DNA from: an uncultured Clostridia bacterium
GTDB lineage: Bacteria > Bacillota > Clostridia > Christensenellales > Borkfalkiaceae
DNA: 64,000 nucleotides
NCBI GenBank assembly: GCA_944367045.1
Contig: CALVWI010000004.1
Coordinates: 1-64,000 of the forward strand
Direction: 5' to 3'
The notes beneath the pieces were generated by a model, which was not told the origin of the DNA, ran no database searches, and saw only the letters and a list, made by a program, of their open reading frames with translations. A program made the position numbers and the translations under genes. Each line of letters starts with the position of its first letter. The stretch's first letter is position 1. This document shows positions 19,249 to 27,458 of the stretch, one piece after another.

Positions 19249-19893
19249 ATGGATACATCGGAAAAGATCGTAAGCCTGCGTTCTGCATTCGGGCTCTCGC
19301 AGGAGGAGCTTGCCGCCCGCATCGGCGTCGCGCGTCAGACGGTCGTCAGCTGGGAACAGGGCGCACGCCCCTCTGCATTCAACCGCCGCCGCATCTGCGA
19401 GGAGTTCTCCCTCCCCGTCAACTACTTTGACGCGGATGTGGCGCTGTCGCTCACCTCGCCGCAGCTGCAGCCCGGGGAAGTTCTCAAGGAAGATCCCGTC
19501 GGGCAGGTCCTCGCCGAAGAGACGGTGCAGGAGCCCGCGCTGCTCTCCAAAAATGCGCAGCGGGCCTCGGATGCATTCCGCTCCCTCGGCACGGTCATTC
19601 GGTGGGGCAATGTCTTTTTCGCAGGCGTCATCGCTTTGGTGGCGCTCATTTGCATCGCCATCGTGCTCATTATGGTCTCGATCGCCATCGCGGCACAGGC
19701 GGAGGGCGGCGTGAGCATCGTCATTGTCAACGGAAGGGCAGTCTTTGCCATATTCGCCATCTTGATCGGCTTCGTCATCGCGTTCTATGCGGCCTGCTTC
19801 TTCGTGCGGCTGCTCCTGAGGGAGATCCTGCGCGACCACGTCCGCCGCAAGCGGGACGACGAGATGCCTTTCCAACAAAATAAGCAAAAATAA
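19249..19893 (+). CDS. XRE-family regulator with two membrane helices
   Basis: The 214-residue protein has an N-terminal helix-turn-helix (residues 8-62, LSQEELAARIGVARQTVVSWEQG) and two hydrophobic segments (about 120-147 and 162-190), so it is probably a membrane-anchored DNA-binding protein. Target and signal are unknown. The promoter leaves no room for a leader, and the AGGG one base from the ATG is too close to act as a normal ribosome site. It lies downstream of the candidate small RNA and is monocistronic. Confidence 0.8.
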   Translation: MDTSEKIVSLRSAFGLSQEELAARIGVARQTVVSWEQGARPSAFNRRRICEEFSLPVNYFDADVALSLTSPQLQPGEVLKEDPVGQVLAEETVQEPALLSKNAQRASDAFRSLGTVIRWGNVFFAGVIALVALICIAIVLIMVSIAIAAQAEGGVSIVIVNGRAVFAIFAILIGFVIAFYAACFFVRLLLREILRDHVRRKRDDEMPFQQNKQK

Positions 19894-19894
19894 G

Positions 19895-19926
19895 CGGAGA
19901 ACGGGTAAAAATTCTCCGTTTTTTAT
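19895..19926 (+). terminator. Terminator of the XRE gene
   Basis: CGGAGAA/TTCTCCG with a 10-nt loop, followed by TTTTTT. Confidence 0.85.
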
Positions 19927-19936
19927 TGCAAATCAG

Positions 19937-19965
19937 TTGCCGCATCGGCAAAAATATGGTAAAAT
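19937..19965 (+). promoter_or_regulatory. Promoter of rpsB-tsf
   Basis: TTGCCG, a 17-bp spacer and TAAAAT. It leaves a leader of about 108 nt before rpsB with a few short stems (GCCCG/CGGGC). Autogenous control by S2 is known in other bacteria but is not shown here. Confidence 0.7.
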
Positions 19966-20079
19966 ATCACGGTTAGAAATCCACACCTCGCTAAAGCGCC
20001 GCGCTCCGTGCCCGTAAATCTCACTCACGGCGGGCAGCAGGCGGAAAAACGTTCGCGGGGGAGGTTCAACGGAGGAATT

Positions 20080-20856
20080 ATGGCAGTTATCACCATGAAG
20101 CAGCTGCTCGAGGCGGGCGTCCACTTCGGGCACCAGACGAGAAAGTGGAACCCCAAGATGAAGAAGTACATCTTCGCGGCTCGCCACGACATCCACATCA
20201 TCGACCTTGAGAAGACCGCAAAGCTCATCGAGGAGGCATACAGCTTCGTCGTCGAGTCCGTCAAGGCGGGCAAGACCGTTCTCTTCGTCGGCACCAAGAA
20301 GCAGGCGCAGGACGCCATCAAGGAAGAGGCGGAGCGCTGCGGCCAGTTCTATGTCAACTCCCGTTGGCTGGGCGGCTGCCTCACCAACTTCAAGACCATC
20401 CGCGCGCGCATCGACTACCTTGAGAAGCTCGAGAAGATGGAAGAAAACGGCGAGTTCGACCTCCTTCCCAAGAAGGAAGTGCTCGGCCTCAAGAAGGAGA
20501 TGGCAAAGCTGCAGGAGAACCTCGGCGGCATCAAGAACATGAGAAGCCTTCCCGGCATCATGTTCATCGTCGACCCTCATAACGAGGACATCGCCGTCGC
20601 CGAAGCCCGCAAGCTCCACATTCCCATCGTCGCCATCACCGATACCAACTGCGATCCCGATCTCATCGACCACGTCATCCCCGGCAATGACGACGCGATC
20701 CGCGCCATCAAGCTCATCTCGTCCGTCATCGCAAACGCCGTCATCGAGGCAAACCAGGGCGAGACGTTTGACACCGCCGCACCCGCAGCAGAGGCAGAAG
20801 CTCCCGCGGAAGAGGCAGCGGCAGAGCCCGCAGCCGAGGCTCCCGTTCAGGAATAA
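20080..20856 (+). CDS. rpsB: Small ribosomal subunit protein S2
   Basis: This 258-residue S2 begins [27 protein letters not shown] after the first Met, a hallmark of the family, and ends in an Ala/Glu/Pro-rich tail of about 25 residues. GGAGGA precedes ATG 20080; the frame is open upstream but the extra residues are not S2-like. It is followed closely by tsf, the universal bacterial pair. Confidence 0.98.
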   Translation: MAVITMKQLLEAGVHFGHQTRKWNPKMKKYIFAARHDIHIIDLEKTAKLIEEAYSFVVESVKAGKTVLFVGTKKQAQDAIKEEAERCGQFYVNSRWLGGCLTNFKTIRARIDYLEKLEKMEENGEFDLLPKKEVLGLKKEMAKLQENLGGIKNMRSLPGIMFIVDPHNEDIAVAEARKLHIPIVAITDTNCDPDLIDHVIPGNDDAIRAIKLISSVIANAVIEANQGETFDTAAPAAEAEAPAEEAAAEPAAEAPVQE

Positions 20857-20877
20857 TTTTTCAGGAGGACTACTTTA

Positions 20878-21792
20878 ATGGCAGGATTTACGGCAAAGGA
20901 CGTCATGACGCTCCGTGAACAGACGGGCGCAGGCATGATGGATTGCAAGCGTGCCCTCACCGATGCAGAGGGCGATATGAGCAAGGCAGCGGACCTTCTC
21001 CGCGAGCGCGGCATTGCAAAGGCTGCAAAGCGCGCCTCCAAGATCGCCGCAGAGGGCGTCGTCTACGCCTATGTCGAGGGCAAGACGGGAGTGCTCGTCG
21101 AAGTCAACTGCGAGAGCGACTTCGTCGCAAAGGGCGAGAGATTCATGAACCTCGTCGAGACCGTCGCAAAGCAGATCGCGGCCATCAAGCCCGCAGACGT
21201 CGAGACGCTGCTCGCTTCCACCCTTCCTTCGGGCGACACCGTCGAGGCGTTCGTCACCGTTCAGACCGCCGTCATCGGCGAGAAGATCTCCGTCCGCCGC
21301 TTCACGGTGTATGAGAGCGCAGGCCACATCGAGACCTATATCCACATGGGCGGCACGATGGGCGTCATGCTCAACTTCGCCTGCGAGGAGAACGACGTCA
21401 CCAAGGAGCTTGCGCACAACATCGCGCTCCACGTCGCATTCTCCAAGCCCCAGTATATGACGAAGGACGAAGTCTCCGAAGAGACCCTTGCAAAGGAGAA
21501 GGAGATCCTCATCAAGGAAGTCATGAACGAGGGCAAGCCCGCGAACATCGCCGAGAAGATCGTCATGGGCAAGATCAAGAAGTTCTACGAGGAGAACTGC
21601 CTGCTCGACCAGAAGTTCATCAAGGACGACAAGGTGACCATCGCGCAGCTCATCGCAGAAGAGGCCAAGAAGGCCGGCTGCCCCGTGGAGCTCAAGCAGT
21701 ACTGCTTCTACGTCATGGGCCAGGGCCTCGAGAAGAAGAACGAGGACCTTCAGGAAGAAGTCGCCAAGCAGGTCGAGGCGATGAAGAAATGA
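20878..21792 (+). CDS. tsf: Elongation factor Ts
   Basis: This 304-residue nucleotide exchange factor for EF-Tu starts MAGFTAKDVMTLREQTGAGMMDCKRAL after the UBA-like fold pattern of the family. AGGAGG precedes it by 9 bases. The motif of the core domain (LVEVNCESDFVAKGE) is intact. Cotranscribed with rpsB; a hairpin directly after the stop and a terminator close the operon. Confidence 0.98.
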   Translation: MAGFTAKDVMTLREQTGAGMMDCKRALTDAEGDMSKAADLLRERGIAKAAKRASKIAAEGVVYAYVEGKTGVLVEVNCESDFVAKGERFMNLVETVAKQIAAIKPADVETLLASTLPSGDTVEAFVTVQTAVIGEKISVRRFTVYESAGHIETYIHMGGTMGVMLNFACEENDVTKELAHNIALHVAFSKPQYMTKDEVSEETLAKEKEILIKEVMNEGKPANIAEKIVMGKIKKFYEENCLLDQKFIKDDKVTIAQLIAEEAKKAGCPVELKQYCFYVMGQGLEKKNEDLQEEVAKQVEAMKK

Positions 21793-21795
21793 GTT

Positions 21796-21831
21796 CACGA
21801 ACTTCTTTTGCTGCGCAAAATAAGTTCCGTG
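21796..21831 (+). repeat. Hairpin element C, copy 1 (after tsf)
   Basis: Starting within AGTTCACG just past the tsf stop, CACG..CTTTTG pairs with CAAAA..CCGTG to give a long imperfect stem. The same layout (AGTTCACG, A/T-rich stem, CCGTGAGG) occurs after rseP. Confidence 0.5.
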
Positions 21832-21856
21832 AGGATATAGCTCTTACGATTTTAAC

Positions 21857-21883
21857 GGGCGGCTTCGGCCGCCCACTTTTTTT
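21857..21883 (+). terminator. Terminator of rpsB-tsf
   Basis: GGGCGGC/GCCGCCC with a TTCG tetraloop, then AC and TTTTTTT. Confidence 0.92.
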
Positions 21884-21902
21884 GTCGTCCTAAGTACAAT
21901 AA

Positions 21903-21966
21903 GCCTCAGGTATGAGGCAAATTGGGGCCCGCAGCGCAAAAGCGTGGTTTTGCTCGCGGAAGTTCT
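21903..21966 (+). repeat. Two-hairpin element B, copy 1
   Basis: Hairpin 1 is GCCTC-AGGTAT-GAGGC, followed by AAATTG. Hairpin 2 has an outer CCGC/GCGG stem and an inner GCAAAA/TTTTGC stem. The element ends near AGTTC. Copies 2 and 3 keep the loop and AAATTG but use different stem sequences. Confidence 0.65.
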
Positions 21967-21973
21967 TTTTTTT

Positions 21974-22117
21974 AGTTCACGCAAAGATTTTTGCAAAGGT
22001 CGAGCAAGGGCGTTCTTAAAACAGCACGGTGTGCTGTTTTCCCCTTGCGAGATGAGCGAGCGCATTTTCCTGCGCGAGCGGTGACCGAAAACGGCGTTCT
22101 CCTTGCGCCGTTTGAGA
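21974..22117 (+). repeat. Dispersed repeat A, copy 1
   Basis: The core 21998-22117 is nearly identical to 28722-28842. It contains GCAAGGG/CCCTTGC enclosing a perfect 10-bp stem AAAACAGCAC/GTGCTGTTTT, and a later stem AAACGGCG/CGCCGTTT. The segment 21974-21997 starts AGTTCACGC like copy 2. Short reading frames across it on both strands are judged spurious. Confidence 0.85.
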
Positions 22118-22254
22118 CCAAAATCTTTCCGCGAGATTTAGAGAAAACGCTGCCGCACGCGCGCTTTGCGCTTGCGGCGGCTCGTTTTCCCTCTGCGGGC
22201 GCACCTTCAGGGCTTTCAAATTTATTGCGCCCGCATTCACCCTTTCCCCCGTAA

Positions 22255-22310
22255 GCGTAAGTATGCGCAAATTGAGGGCGCGGGCGAAGGCATAGCCTTC
22301 TTGCGCAATT
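22255..22310 (+). repeat. Two-hairpin element B, copy 2
   Basis: Hairpin 1 is GCGT-AAGTAT-GCGC, followed by AAATTGAG. Hairpin 2 has outer GCGC/GCGC and inner GAAGGC/GCCTTC stems; AATTG and CAATT can extend the outer stem. It lies 138 bp after repeat A. Confidence 0.65.
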
Positions 22311-22318
22311 AAAATTTT

Positions 22319-22346
22319 AAACGCTCGTCGGAAGACGGGCGTTTTT
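22319..22346 (+). terminator. Terminator after element B copy 2
   Basis: ACGCTCGTC/GACGGGCGT (one G-U) with a GGAA loop and TTTTT. It sits 436 bp past the rpsB-tsf terminator, which suggests that an RNA starting within the repeat region ends here. Confidence 0.75.
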
Positions 22347-22436
22347 GCTGTATATGGGCAAGGGACGGGGGAAGGGGGGGGGTATTCAAGCGGGGAAGGG
22401 GGGCGTTTCAACTTATCATTATTTTCAAAGGGGGTA

Positions 22437-22465
22437 TTGATTTTTGCGGCGGGGCGTGCTATAAT
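22437..22465 (+). promoter_or_regulatory. Promoter of the cytidylate kinase-like gene
   Basis: TTGATT, a 17-bp spacer and TATAAT. It leaves a leader of about 120 nt in which no known element was recognised. Confidence 0.75.
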
Positions 22466-22591
22466 GGGGGCACAAGGGGCGGTCTGCATCCCATTCGGGC
22501 AGAAACGGGCGCGAACGGCGGCGTATCTCGCTTGAAGGGGGCGTAAAACCGCGAAAAAGGGCGAGGCCCGTATGATAAGGAGGGAAGTTAT

Positions 22592-23173
22592 ATGAAGCAC
22601 AGGATCATCACCGTCAGCCGTGAATTCGGCAGCGGCGGCCGCACCATCGCCAAGGAAGTGGCGGAAAAGCTCCATATCCCCTGTTACGATCAGGAGCTCA
22701 TCGAGAAGGTCGCCGAAGAGAGCGGGTTTGCCAAGGAGTACATCGCCGAGCACGGCGAGCACACGGGCAACTGGCTCACCAATGCCTTCGCTGCGGCCGC
22801 GTCCTACTACGGCCCCATCGGCAGGGACTTCGTCTGGATGGCGCAGAGGAAGGTCATTCTGGAACTTGCCGAGAAGCACCCGTGCGTCATCGTGGGGCGC
22901 TGCGCCGACTTCATCCTCCGCGACAGGGCCGACCTTTTGAAAGTCTTTATCCACGCCGATCCCGCCTTCCGCGCCGACCGCATCGTGCGCGTCTACGGCG
23001 AAAGAGAGGACTCCCCCGAGAAGCGCATCCGCGACAAGGACAAGCGCCGCATGGCGTACTACCGCTACTATACCGACATCGACTGGGGCGTCGCCAAGAA
23101 CTACGACATCTGCCTCGACAGCGGCACCATCGGCATCGACCGCTGCGCCGATATCATCTTCTCGCTCTATTGA
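22592..23173 (+). CDS. Cytidylate kinase-like family protein
   Basis: This 193-residue protein begins MKHRIITVSREFGSGGRTIAKE, the glycine-rich P-loop variant of the cytidylate kinase-like family, and continues with VIVGRCADFILRD and an Arg-rich lid (RIRDKDKRRMAYYRYYTD). It is probably a nucleoside monophosphate kinase-like enzyme, but its substrate is not established. AAGGAGG precedes the ATG. It is monocistronic with its own terminator. Confidence 0.85.
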   Translation: MKHRIITVSREFGSGGRTIAKEVAEKLHIPCYDQELIEKVAEESGFAKEYIAEHGEHTGNWLTNAFAAAASYYGPIGRDFVWMAQRKVILELAEKHPCVIVGRCADFILRDRADLLKVFIHADPAFRADRIVRVYGEREDSPEKRIRDKDKRRMAYYRYYTDIDWGVAKNYDICLDSGTIGIDRCADIIFSLY

Positions 23174-23214
23174 GAGAACGCCCCTTACGGGGGCCGAACA
23201 ACCGAATATCGCGG

Positions 23215-23250
23215 CGGGAGCGCCGAAAGATATGGCGCTTCCCGTCTTTT
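23215..23250 (+). terminator. Terminator of the kinase-like gene
   Basis: CGGGAGCGCC/GGCGCTTCCCG (one bulge), followed by TCTTTT. Confidence 0.7.
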
Positions 23251-23280
23251 GCGGCGTTTTCGCCGTACTTTCATGAAAAT

Positions 23281-23323
23281 CCCGCGCATTTTAGGTGCTT
23301 TTTCAGCGCGGGTATGATATACT
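23281..23323 (+). promoter_or_regulatory. Extended -10 promoter of pyrH with flanking inverted repeat
   Basis: TGA-TATACT at 23315-23323 is an extended -10; the -35 region is poor. CCCGCGC (23281) and GCGCGGG (23306) form 7-bp arms ending at the -10, a possible operator. Confidence 0.4.
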
Positions 23324-23362
23324 AAACAAGATAACAACCCGTGAAAACGGAAAGGGGATACT

Positions 23363-24073
23363 ATGCAGCCGAAATACAAGCGCATCTTACTCAAACTCTC
23401 GGGCGAAGCGCTCGCGGGAGATCAGAAGTTCGGCCTCAACGAGAAGGTCATCTCCGAGGTCGTCGATCAGCTCGTCAAGGTGCACGAGATGGGCGTGGAG
23501 ATCGCGCTCGTCATCGGCGGGGGCAACTTCTGGCGGGGCAGGCAGGGCACCAATATGGACCGCGCCACCGCCGACCAGATGGGCATGCTCGCCACCGTCA
23601 TCAACTCGCTCGCCATGATGGACGCCATCGAACAGAGGGGCGTTCCCACGCGCGTGCAGACGGCGCTCAACATGATCTCCGTCGCCGAGCCCTACGTCCT
23701 GAGAAAAGCCCTTCATCACTTTGAGAAGGGGCGCATCGTCATCATGGCGTGCGGCACGGGCAACCCCTATTGCTCGACGGACACCGCCGCCGCGCAGCGC
23801 GCCTGCGAGATAAGGGCGGACGTCTTGCTCATGGCGAAGAACGTGGACGGCATCTACGACAGCGACCCCGCCCTCAACCCCGACGCGAAGAAGTACGATA
23901 AGCTCACCTTCTCCGACGTCGTCAACAAGGGCCTCAAGGCGATGGACACGACGGCCGCCACGATGTGCATGGAAAACAACATCCCCGTGCTCGCGTTCGC
24001 CCTCGGCGAGAAGGACTCCATCCTCCGCGCCGTCTGCGGCGAGAAGCTGGGCACGCTCATCAGCAACGAATAA
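23363..24073 (+). CDS. pyrH: UMP kinase
   Basis: This 236-residue amino-acid-kinase-fold enzyme phosphorylates UMP to UDP for nucleic acid and cell wall precursors. KRILLKLSGEAL, GGGNFWRG and the CGTGNPYCSTDTAA region are typical. GAAAGGGG precedes the ATG. It leads the conserved block pyrH-frr-uppS-cdsA-dxr-rseP. Confidence 0.97.
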   Translation: MQPKYKRILLKLSGEALAGDQKFGLNEKVISEVVDQLVKVHEMGVEIALVIGGGNFWRGRQGTNMDRATADQMGMLATVINSLAMMDAIEQRGVPTRVQTALNMISVAEPYVLRKALHHFEKGRIVIMACGTGNPYCSTDTAAAQRACEIRADVLLMAKNVDGIYDSDPALNPDAKKYDKLTFSDVVNKGLKAMDTTAATMCMENNIPVLAFALGEKDSILRAVCGEKLGTLISNE

Positions 24074-24088
24074 TATAAGGAGACGAAC

Positions 24089-24658
24089 ATGGATAACGAA
24101 AAATTGGAAGAGATCTTTCTTGTACTCGAGGACAAGCTCGACAAAGCGGTGAACGTCCTCAAGGATGAGTATGCGACCATCCGCGCGGGCCGTGCCAATC
24201 CCCACATCCTCGACAGGCTTCAGGTCGAGGCATACGGCGGCATGAGCCCCCTCAATCAGCTCGGCAACATCGCCGTGAGCGATGCGAGATGCCTCGTCAT
24301 CAGCCCTTGGGATAAGTCGCTCTTGAAGGCCATCGAGAAGGCCATCCTTGCCTCCAACATCGGCCTCAACCCCACCAACGACGGCAACGTCATCCGCCTT
24401 GTCTTCCCCGAACTCACCGAGGAGAGAAGAAAGGACCTCGTAAAACAGGTGCGCCGCATGGGCGAGGACGCCAAGGTCGCTGCCCGCAACGTCCGCCGCG
24501 AGGCCATGGACGGCATCAAGAAGATGAAGAACGGCAAGGAGATCTCCGAGGACGAGGCCTCCAACGCCGAACAGGACGTCGAAAAGGCGATTTCTAAGAC
24601 GATGGAAGAGCTCGATAAGGCAGTTGCCGCCAAGGAAAAAGAGCTCATGACCATTTGA
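24089..24658 (+). CDS. frr: Ribosome recycling factor
   Basis: This 189-residue protein splits post-termination ribosomes together with EF-G. ATIRAGRANPHILD and LTEERRKDLVKQVRRM are diagnostic. AAGGAG lies 7 bases before the ATG, 15 bases after pyrH. Its TGA overlaps the ATG of uppS by one base. Confidence 0.97.
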   Translation: MDNEKLEEIFLVLEDKLDKAVNVLKDEYATIRAGRANPHILDRLQVEAYGGMSPLNQLGNIAVSDARCLVISPWDKSLLKAIEKAILASNIGLNPTNDGNVIRLVFPELTEERRKDLVKQVRRMGEDAKVAARNVRREAMDGIKKMKNGKEISEDEASNAEQDVEKAISKTMEELDKAVAAKEKELMTI

Positions 24659-25350
24659 TGGAGTCTCCCCGTCACGTCGCCGTCATCATGGACGGCAACG
24701 GGCGCTGGGCGCAGAAGCGCCTCCTTCCCCGCAGTGCGGGTCACAGCGCGGGCATGAAGCGCATGATCGCCCTTTCCGAATACCTCTTCCGCCGCGGCGT
24801 AAAAGTGGTGACGCTGTATGCTCTCTCCAAGGAGAATTTATCGCGCTCCGAGGAGGAGCTTTCCGCGCTCTTCACGCTCTTCCGCACCTACTTTTCGGGG
24901 AGCATCTCCCGCCTTGCAGACGGGGGCATCCGCCTCGACGTCATCGGCGAGACGGAACTTCTCCCGGAGGACATTCAGACCCTCATCCAAGAGGGGAAGG
25001 AGCGGACCGCGAAGGGGGAGAAGGGCACGCTGGTGCTTGCCATCTGTTACGGGGGCAGGCAGGACATCGTGCGCGCCGCGAACGCCGCCGTCCGCATGGG
25101 CAAAGAGGTGACGGAGGAGGAATTTGCCTCCCTTCTCTCGACGGGTGCGTACCCGCCGCCCGACCTTCTCATCCGCACGGGCAAGGAAAAGCGCCTCTCC
25201 AACTTTTTGTTGTTTGAGTCGGCGTACGCCGAACTGTATTTTTCCGATAAGATGTTCCCCGCCTTTACCGATGCGGACATGGAGCGCGCGCTTTTGGACT
25301 ATGCCTCGCGCGACCGCCGCTACGGCAAGATCAAGGCGGACAAAAGCTGA
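24658..25350 (+). CDS. uppS: Undecaprenyl diphosphate synthase
   Basis: This 230-residue cis-prenyltransferase makes the C55 carrier for peptidoglycan. HVAVIMDGNGRWAQ, the HS-G-M motif and the C-terminal DLLIRTGKEKRLSNFLLFESAYAE region (shortened here in quotation: RTG, SNF, ELYF) are present. ATG 24658 overlaps the frr stop as TGATG; a TTG one codon earlier is less likely. Translation is probably coupled. Confidence 0.96.
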   Translation: MESPRHVAVIMDGNGRWAQKRLLPRSAGHSAGMKRMIALSEYLFRRGVKVVTLYALSKENLSRSEEELSALFTLFRTYFSGSISRLADGGIRLDVIGETELLPEDIQTLIQEGKERTAKGEKGTLVLAICYGGRQDIVRAANAAVRMGKEVTEEEFASLLSTGAYPPPDLLIRTGKEKRLSNFLLFESAYAELYFSDKMFPAFTDADMERALLDYASRDRRYGKIKADKS

Positions 25351-25357
25351 GTTTGCC

Positions 25358-26257
25358 ATGAAAAGACTCTTAACGGGTGCCGTCTATCTCCTCATCCTCC
25401 TGGGTGCGTTTTTGCTCAGGAGGTATGTGCATCTGCTCTTTTTCGATGCGCTCATCCTCGTCTTTTCCGTCATCGGGACGTGCGAGATGCTGCGCGCCTT
25501 CGGGGATCGCATCGACAGGGTGCAGAAGACGCTCGTGCTGCTCTTTTCCTCGGGCTTCATCATCTGCTTTGCGGCGACGGATACCGTCTACCGTCATCTG
25601 CAGGAGATGCGCCCCGCGACCGTCAACTATTCTCCGCTCATCACCTTCGTCGTCTTTATGGCGGCGCTCGCGATCTTGTTCGGCCTGCTCGTATTTCGGC
25701 ATGAAAAGACGTCGCTCGACTCGTTGGGCTGCTCGCTCATCTGTCTTTTATATCCCTCCGTCTTTTTGCTGGTGCTCGTGGGCTGCAACCATATGCCCGC
25801 CTATTCGGAGATCGGCATCCTCTTCGTGTTCGTCATCTGCCCGTTTTCGGACAGCCTCGCCTACGTCTTCGGGCGGCTGTTCGGGCGGTGGCTTCCCAAA
25901 AAGCTCGCCCCGACGGTCAGCCCCAATAAGACGCTCATCGGCGGCCTCGGCGGCCTTATCGGCGGCGCTTTGGGTGCGGTGTGCATCTTCTTCGTGTACT
26001 ACGGCCTCTTGGAGCCCTGCGATCTCAACACCGAGTGGCTCAACCTCGTATTCTTCATCGGCCTCGGGGTGCTGACGGCGGCATTCACGGAGCTCGGCGA
26101 CCTCGTCGAGAGCGCCATCAAGCGCAAGCTCGAGATCAAAGACATGGGCAAAATTTTGCCCGGGCACGGCGGCATTCTCGACCGCATCGATTCCTCCCTC
26201 TACGCGGGGCTCATCGTCTGCTTTGTGCTGACGATGCGCATCCTCATCACGGGGTAA
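25358..26257 (+). CDS. cdsA: Phosphatidate cytidylyltransferase (CDP-diglyceride synthase)
   Basis: This 299-residue membrane enzyme has about eight helices and makes CDP-diacylglycerol, the branch point of phospholipid synthesis. The family signature SAIKRKLEIKDMG and then PGHGGILDRIDS is complete near the C-terminus. ATG 25358 (MKRLLTGAVYL) was chosen because it follows the uppS stop by 7 bases and begins the first membrane helix; the longer frame lies inside uppS. Confidence 0.95.
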   Translation: MKRLLTGAVYLLILLGAFLLRRYVHLLFFDALILVFSVIGTCEMLRAFGDRIDRVQKTLVLLFSSGFIICFAATDTVYRHLQEMRPATVNYSPLITFVVFMAALAILFGLLVFRHEKTSLDSLGCSLICLLYPSVFLLVLVGCNHMPAYSEIGILFVFVICPFSDSLAYVFGRLFGRWLPKKLAPTVSPNKTLIGGLGGLIGGALGAVCIFFVYYGLLEPCDLNTEWLNLVFFIGLGVLTAAFTELGDLVESAIKRKLEIKDMGKILPGHGGILDRIDSSLYAGLIVCFVLTMRILITG

Positions 26258-26339
26258 GACGCATATTTTCCGTTCATCGCGGATACAATAGTGGGGGCTG
26301 GCCCCCGCTCTTTGTTATAAAACCATTTCGGAGGCGGTC

Positions 26340-27458
26340 ATGAAGATCGCATTGATCGGCTGCAGCGGCAGCATCGGCAGACAAGTGGCTGAAGTCGTGC
26401 GGGAGCACCCCGCACACTTTTGTTTTTCGGCGCTCATCGGGGGAAAGGACGCAGCTTCCCTCGAAGCGCTTTGCGCGGAATTTCACCCCGATTTTGCGGG
26501 GCTTGCATCGGGCGGGGAGGTGCACCTTCCCGCGGGCACCCGCCTTCTGAAGGGCGAGGAGCTCCTGCACGCCTTTGACGGCGCGGACGTCGCGCTCATC
26601 GCGGCGGGCGGGTTCGCGGGACTTCCTTACACGCTGCGGGCGGCGGAGCGGGGCATCCGCATCGCGCTTGCCAACAAGGAGTCCCTCGTCTGCGGCGGAG
26701 AGCTCGTGACGGCTGCCGTGAAGAAGTTCGGGTGCGACCTCGTCCCCGTGGACAGCGAGCACTCGGCGCTCTTTCAGGCGCTCTCCTTCCGCAGGGATAC
26801 GCCCTTTTCCAAACTCATCTTGACGGCGAGCGGCGGGCCCTTCTTCAAGCTCTCGAAGGAGGAGCTTCAAACGGTGACGGCGGCGGACGCCCTCCGCCAC
26901 CCGACGTGGAAGATGGGGCCTAAGATCACCATCGACAGCGCGACGCTCCTCAACAAGGGCTATGAAGTCATCGAGGCCCGTTGGCTGTACGACGCACCCT
27001 TCGAGAACATCGAGGCGGTCGTCCACCCCGAGAGCATCGTCCACTCGCTCGTCTCTTTCGCGGACGGCGCAATGCTCGCCCAGCTCGGCTATCCCGACAT
27101 GAAGCTGCCCATTCAGCTCGCGCTCACCTATCCCGAACGCCTCCCGTGCGTCAAGGAGCTCGATCTCATATCCCTGGGCGCGCTGCACTTCTTTCCGCTC
27201 CCCAAAGAGAAATTCCCCTGCTATTCGCTCGCCCTATCTGCGGGGAAGGCGGGGGGAACGGCTCCCACCGTGCTCAACGCGGCCGCGGAGATCGCCGTCT
27301 CGGCCTTCTTAGAGGGGCGCATCGGTTTCCCGCGCATTGCGGAGGTCATCGACGCCGCCCTGCAGCAGCTCCCGCGCGAGGACGTCTGCTCCCTTGAACA
27401 GCTTCAGGAGACGGACGCCCGCGCCCGCCGCTTTGCTCAAAGCCTCATCTATGACTGA
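26340..27458 (+). CDS. dxr: 1-deoxy-D-xylulose 5-phosphate reductoisomerase
   Basis: This 372-residue NADPH enzyme of the MEP isoprenoid pathway has the nucleotide motif GCSGSIGRQ, and the active-site motifs ANKESLVCGG, PVDSEHSALFQ, LTASGGPFF and HPTWKMGPKITIDSATL. Its product feeds uppS upstream. GGAGG precedes the ATG. The 82-bp gap before it holds a GC hairpin (AGTGGGGGC/GCCCCCGCT, about 26292-26311) with no clear T-run. The gene overlaps rseP by 8 bases. Confidence 0.97.
   Translation: MKIALIGCSGSIGRQVAEVVREHPAHFCFSALIGGKDAASLEALCAEFHPDFAGLASGGEVHLPAGTRLLKGEELLHAFDGADVALIAAGGFAGLPYTLRAAERGIRIALANKESLVCGGELVTAAVKKFGCDLVPVDSEHSALFQALSFRRDTPFSKLILTASGGPFFKLSKEELQTVTAADALRHPTWKMGPKITIDSATLLNKGYEVIEARWLYDAPFENIEAVVHPESIVHSLVSFADGAMLAQLGYPDMKLPIQLALTYPERLPCVKELDLISLGALHFFPLPKEKFPCYSLALSAGKAGGTAPTVLNAAAEIAVSAFLEGRIGFPRIAEVIDAALQQLPREDVCSLEQLQETDARARRFAQSLIYD

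Noticed and set aside
22016..22954. A 312-codon minus-strand frame across repeat A and the kinase-like gene
   Set aside because: It crosses a terminator, a promoter and a real gene; the part over repeat A only reflects the repeat.
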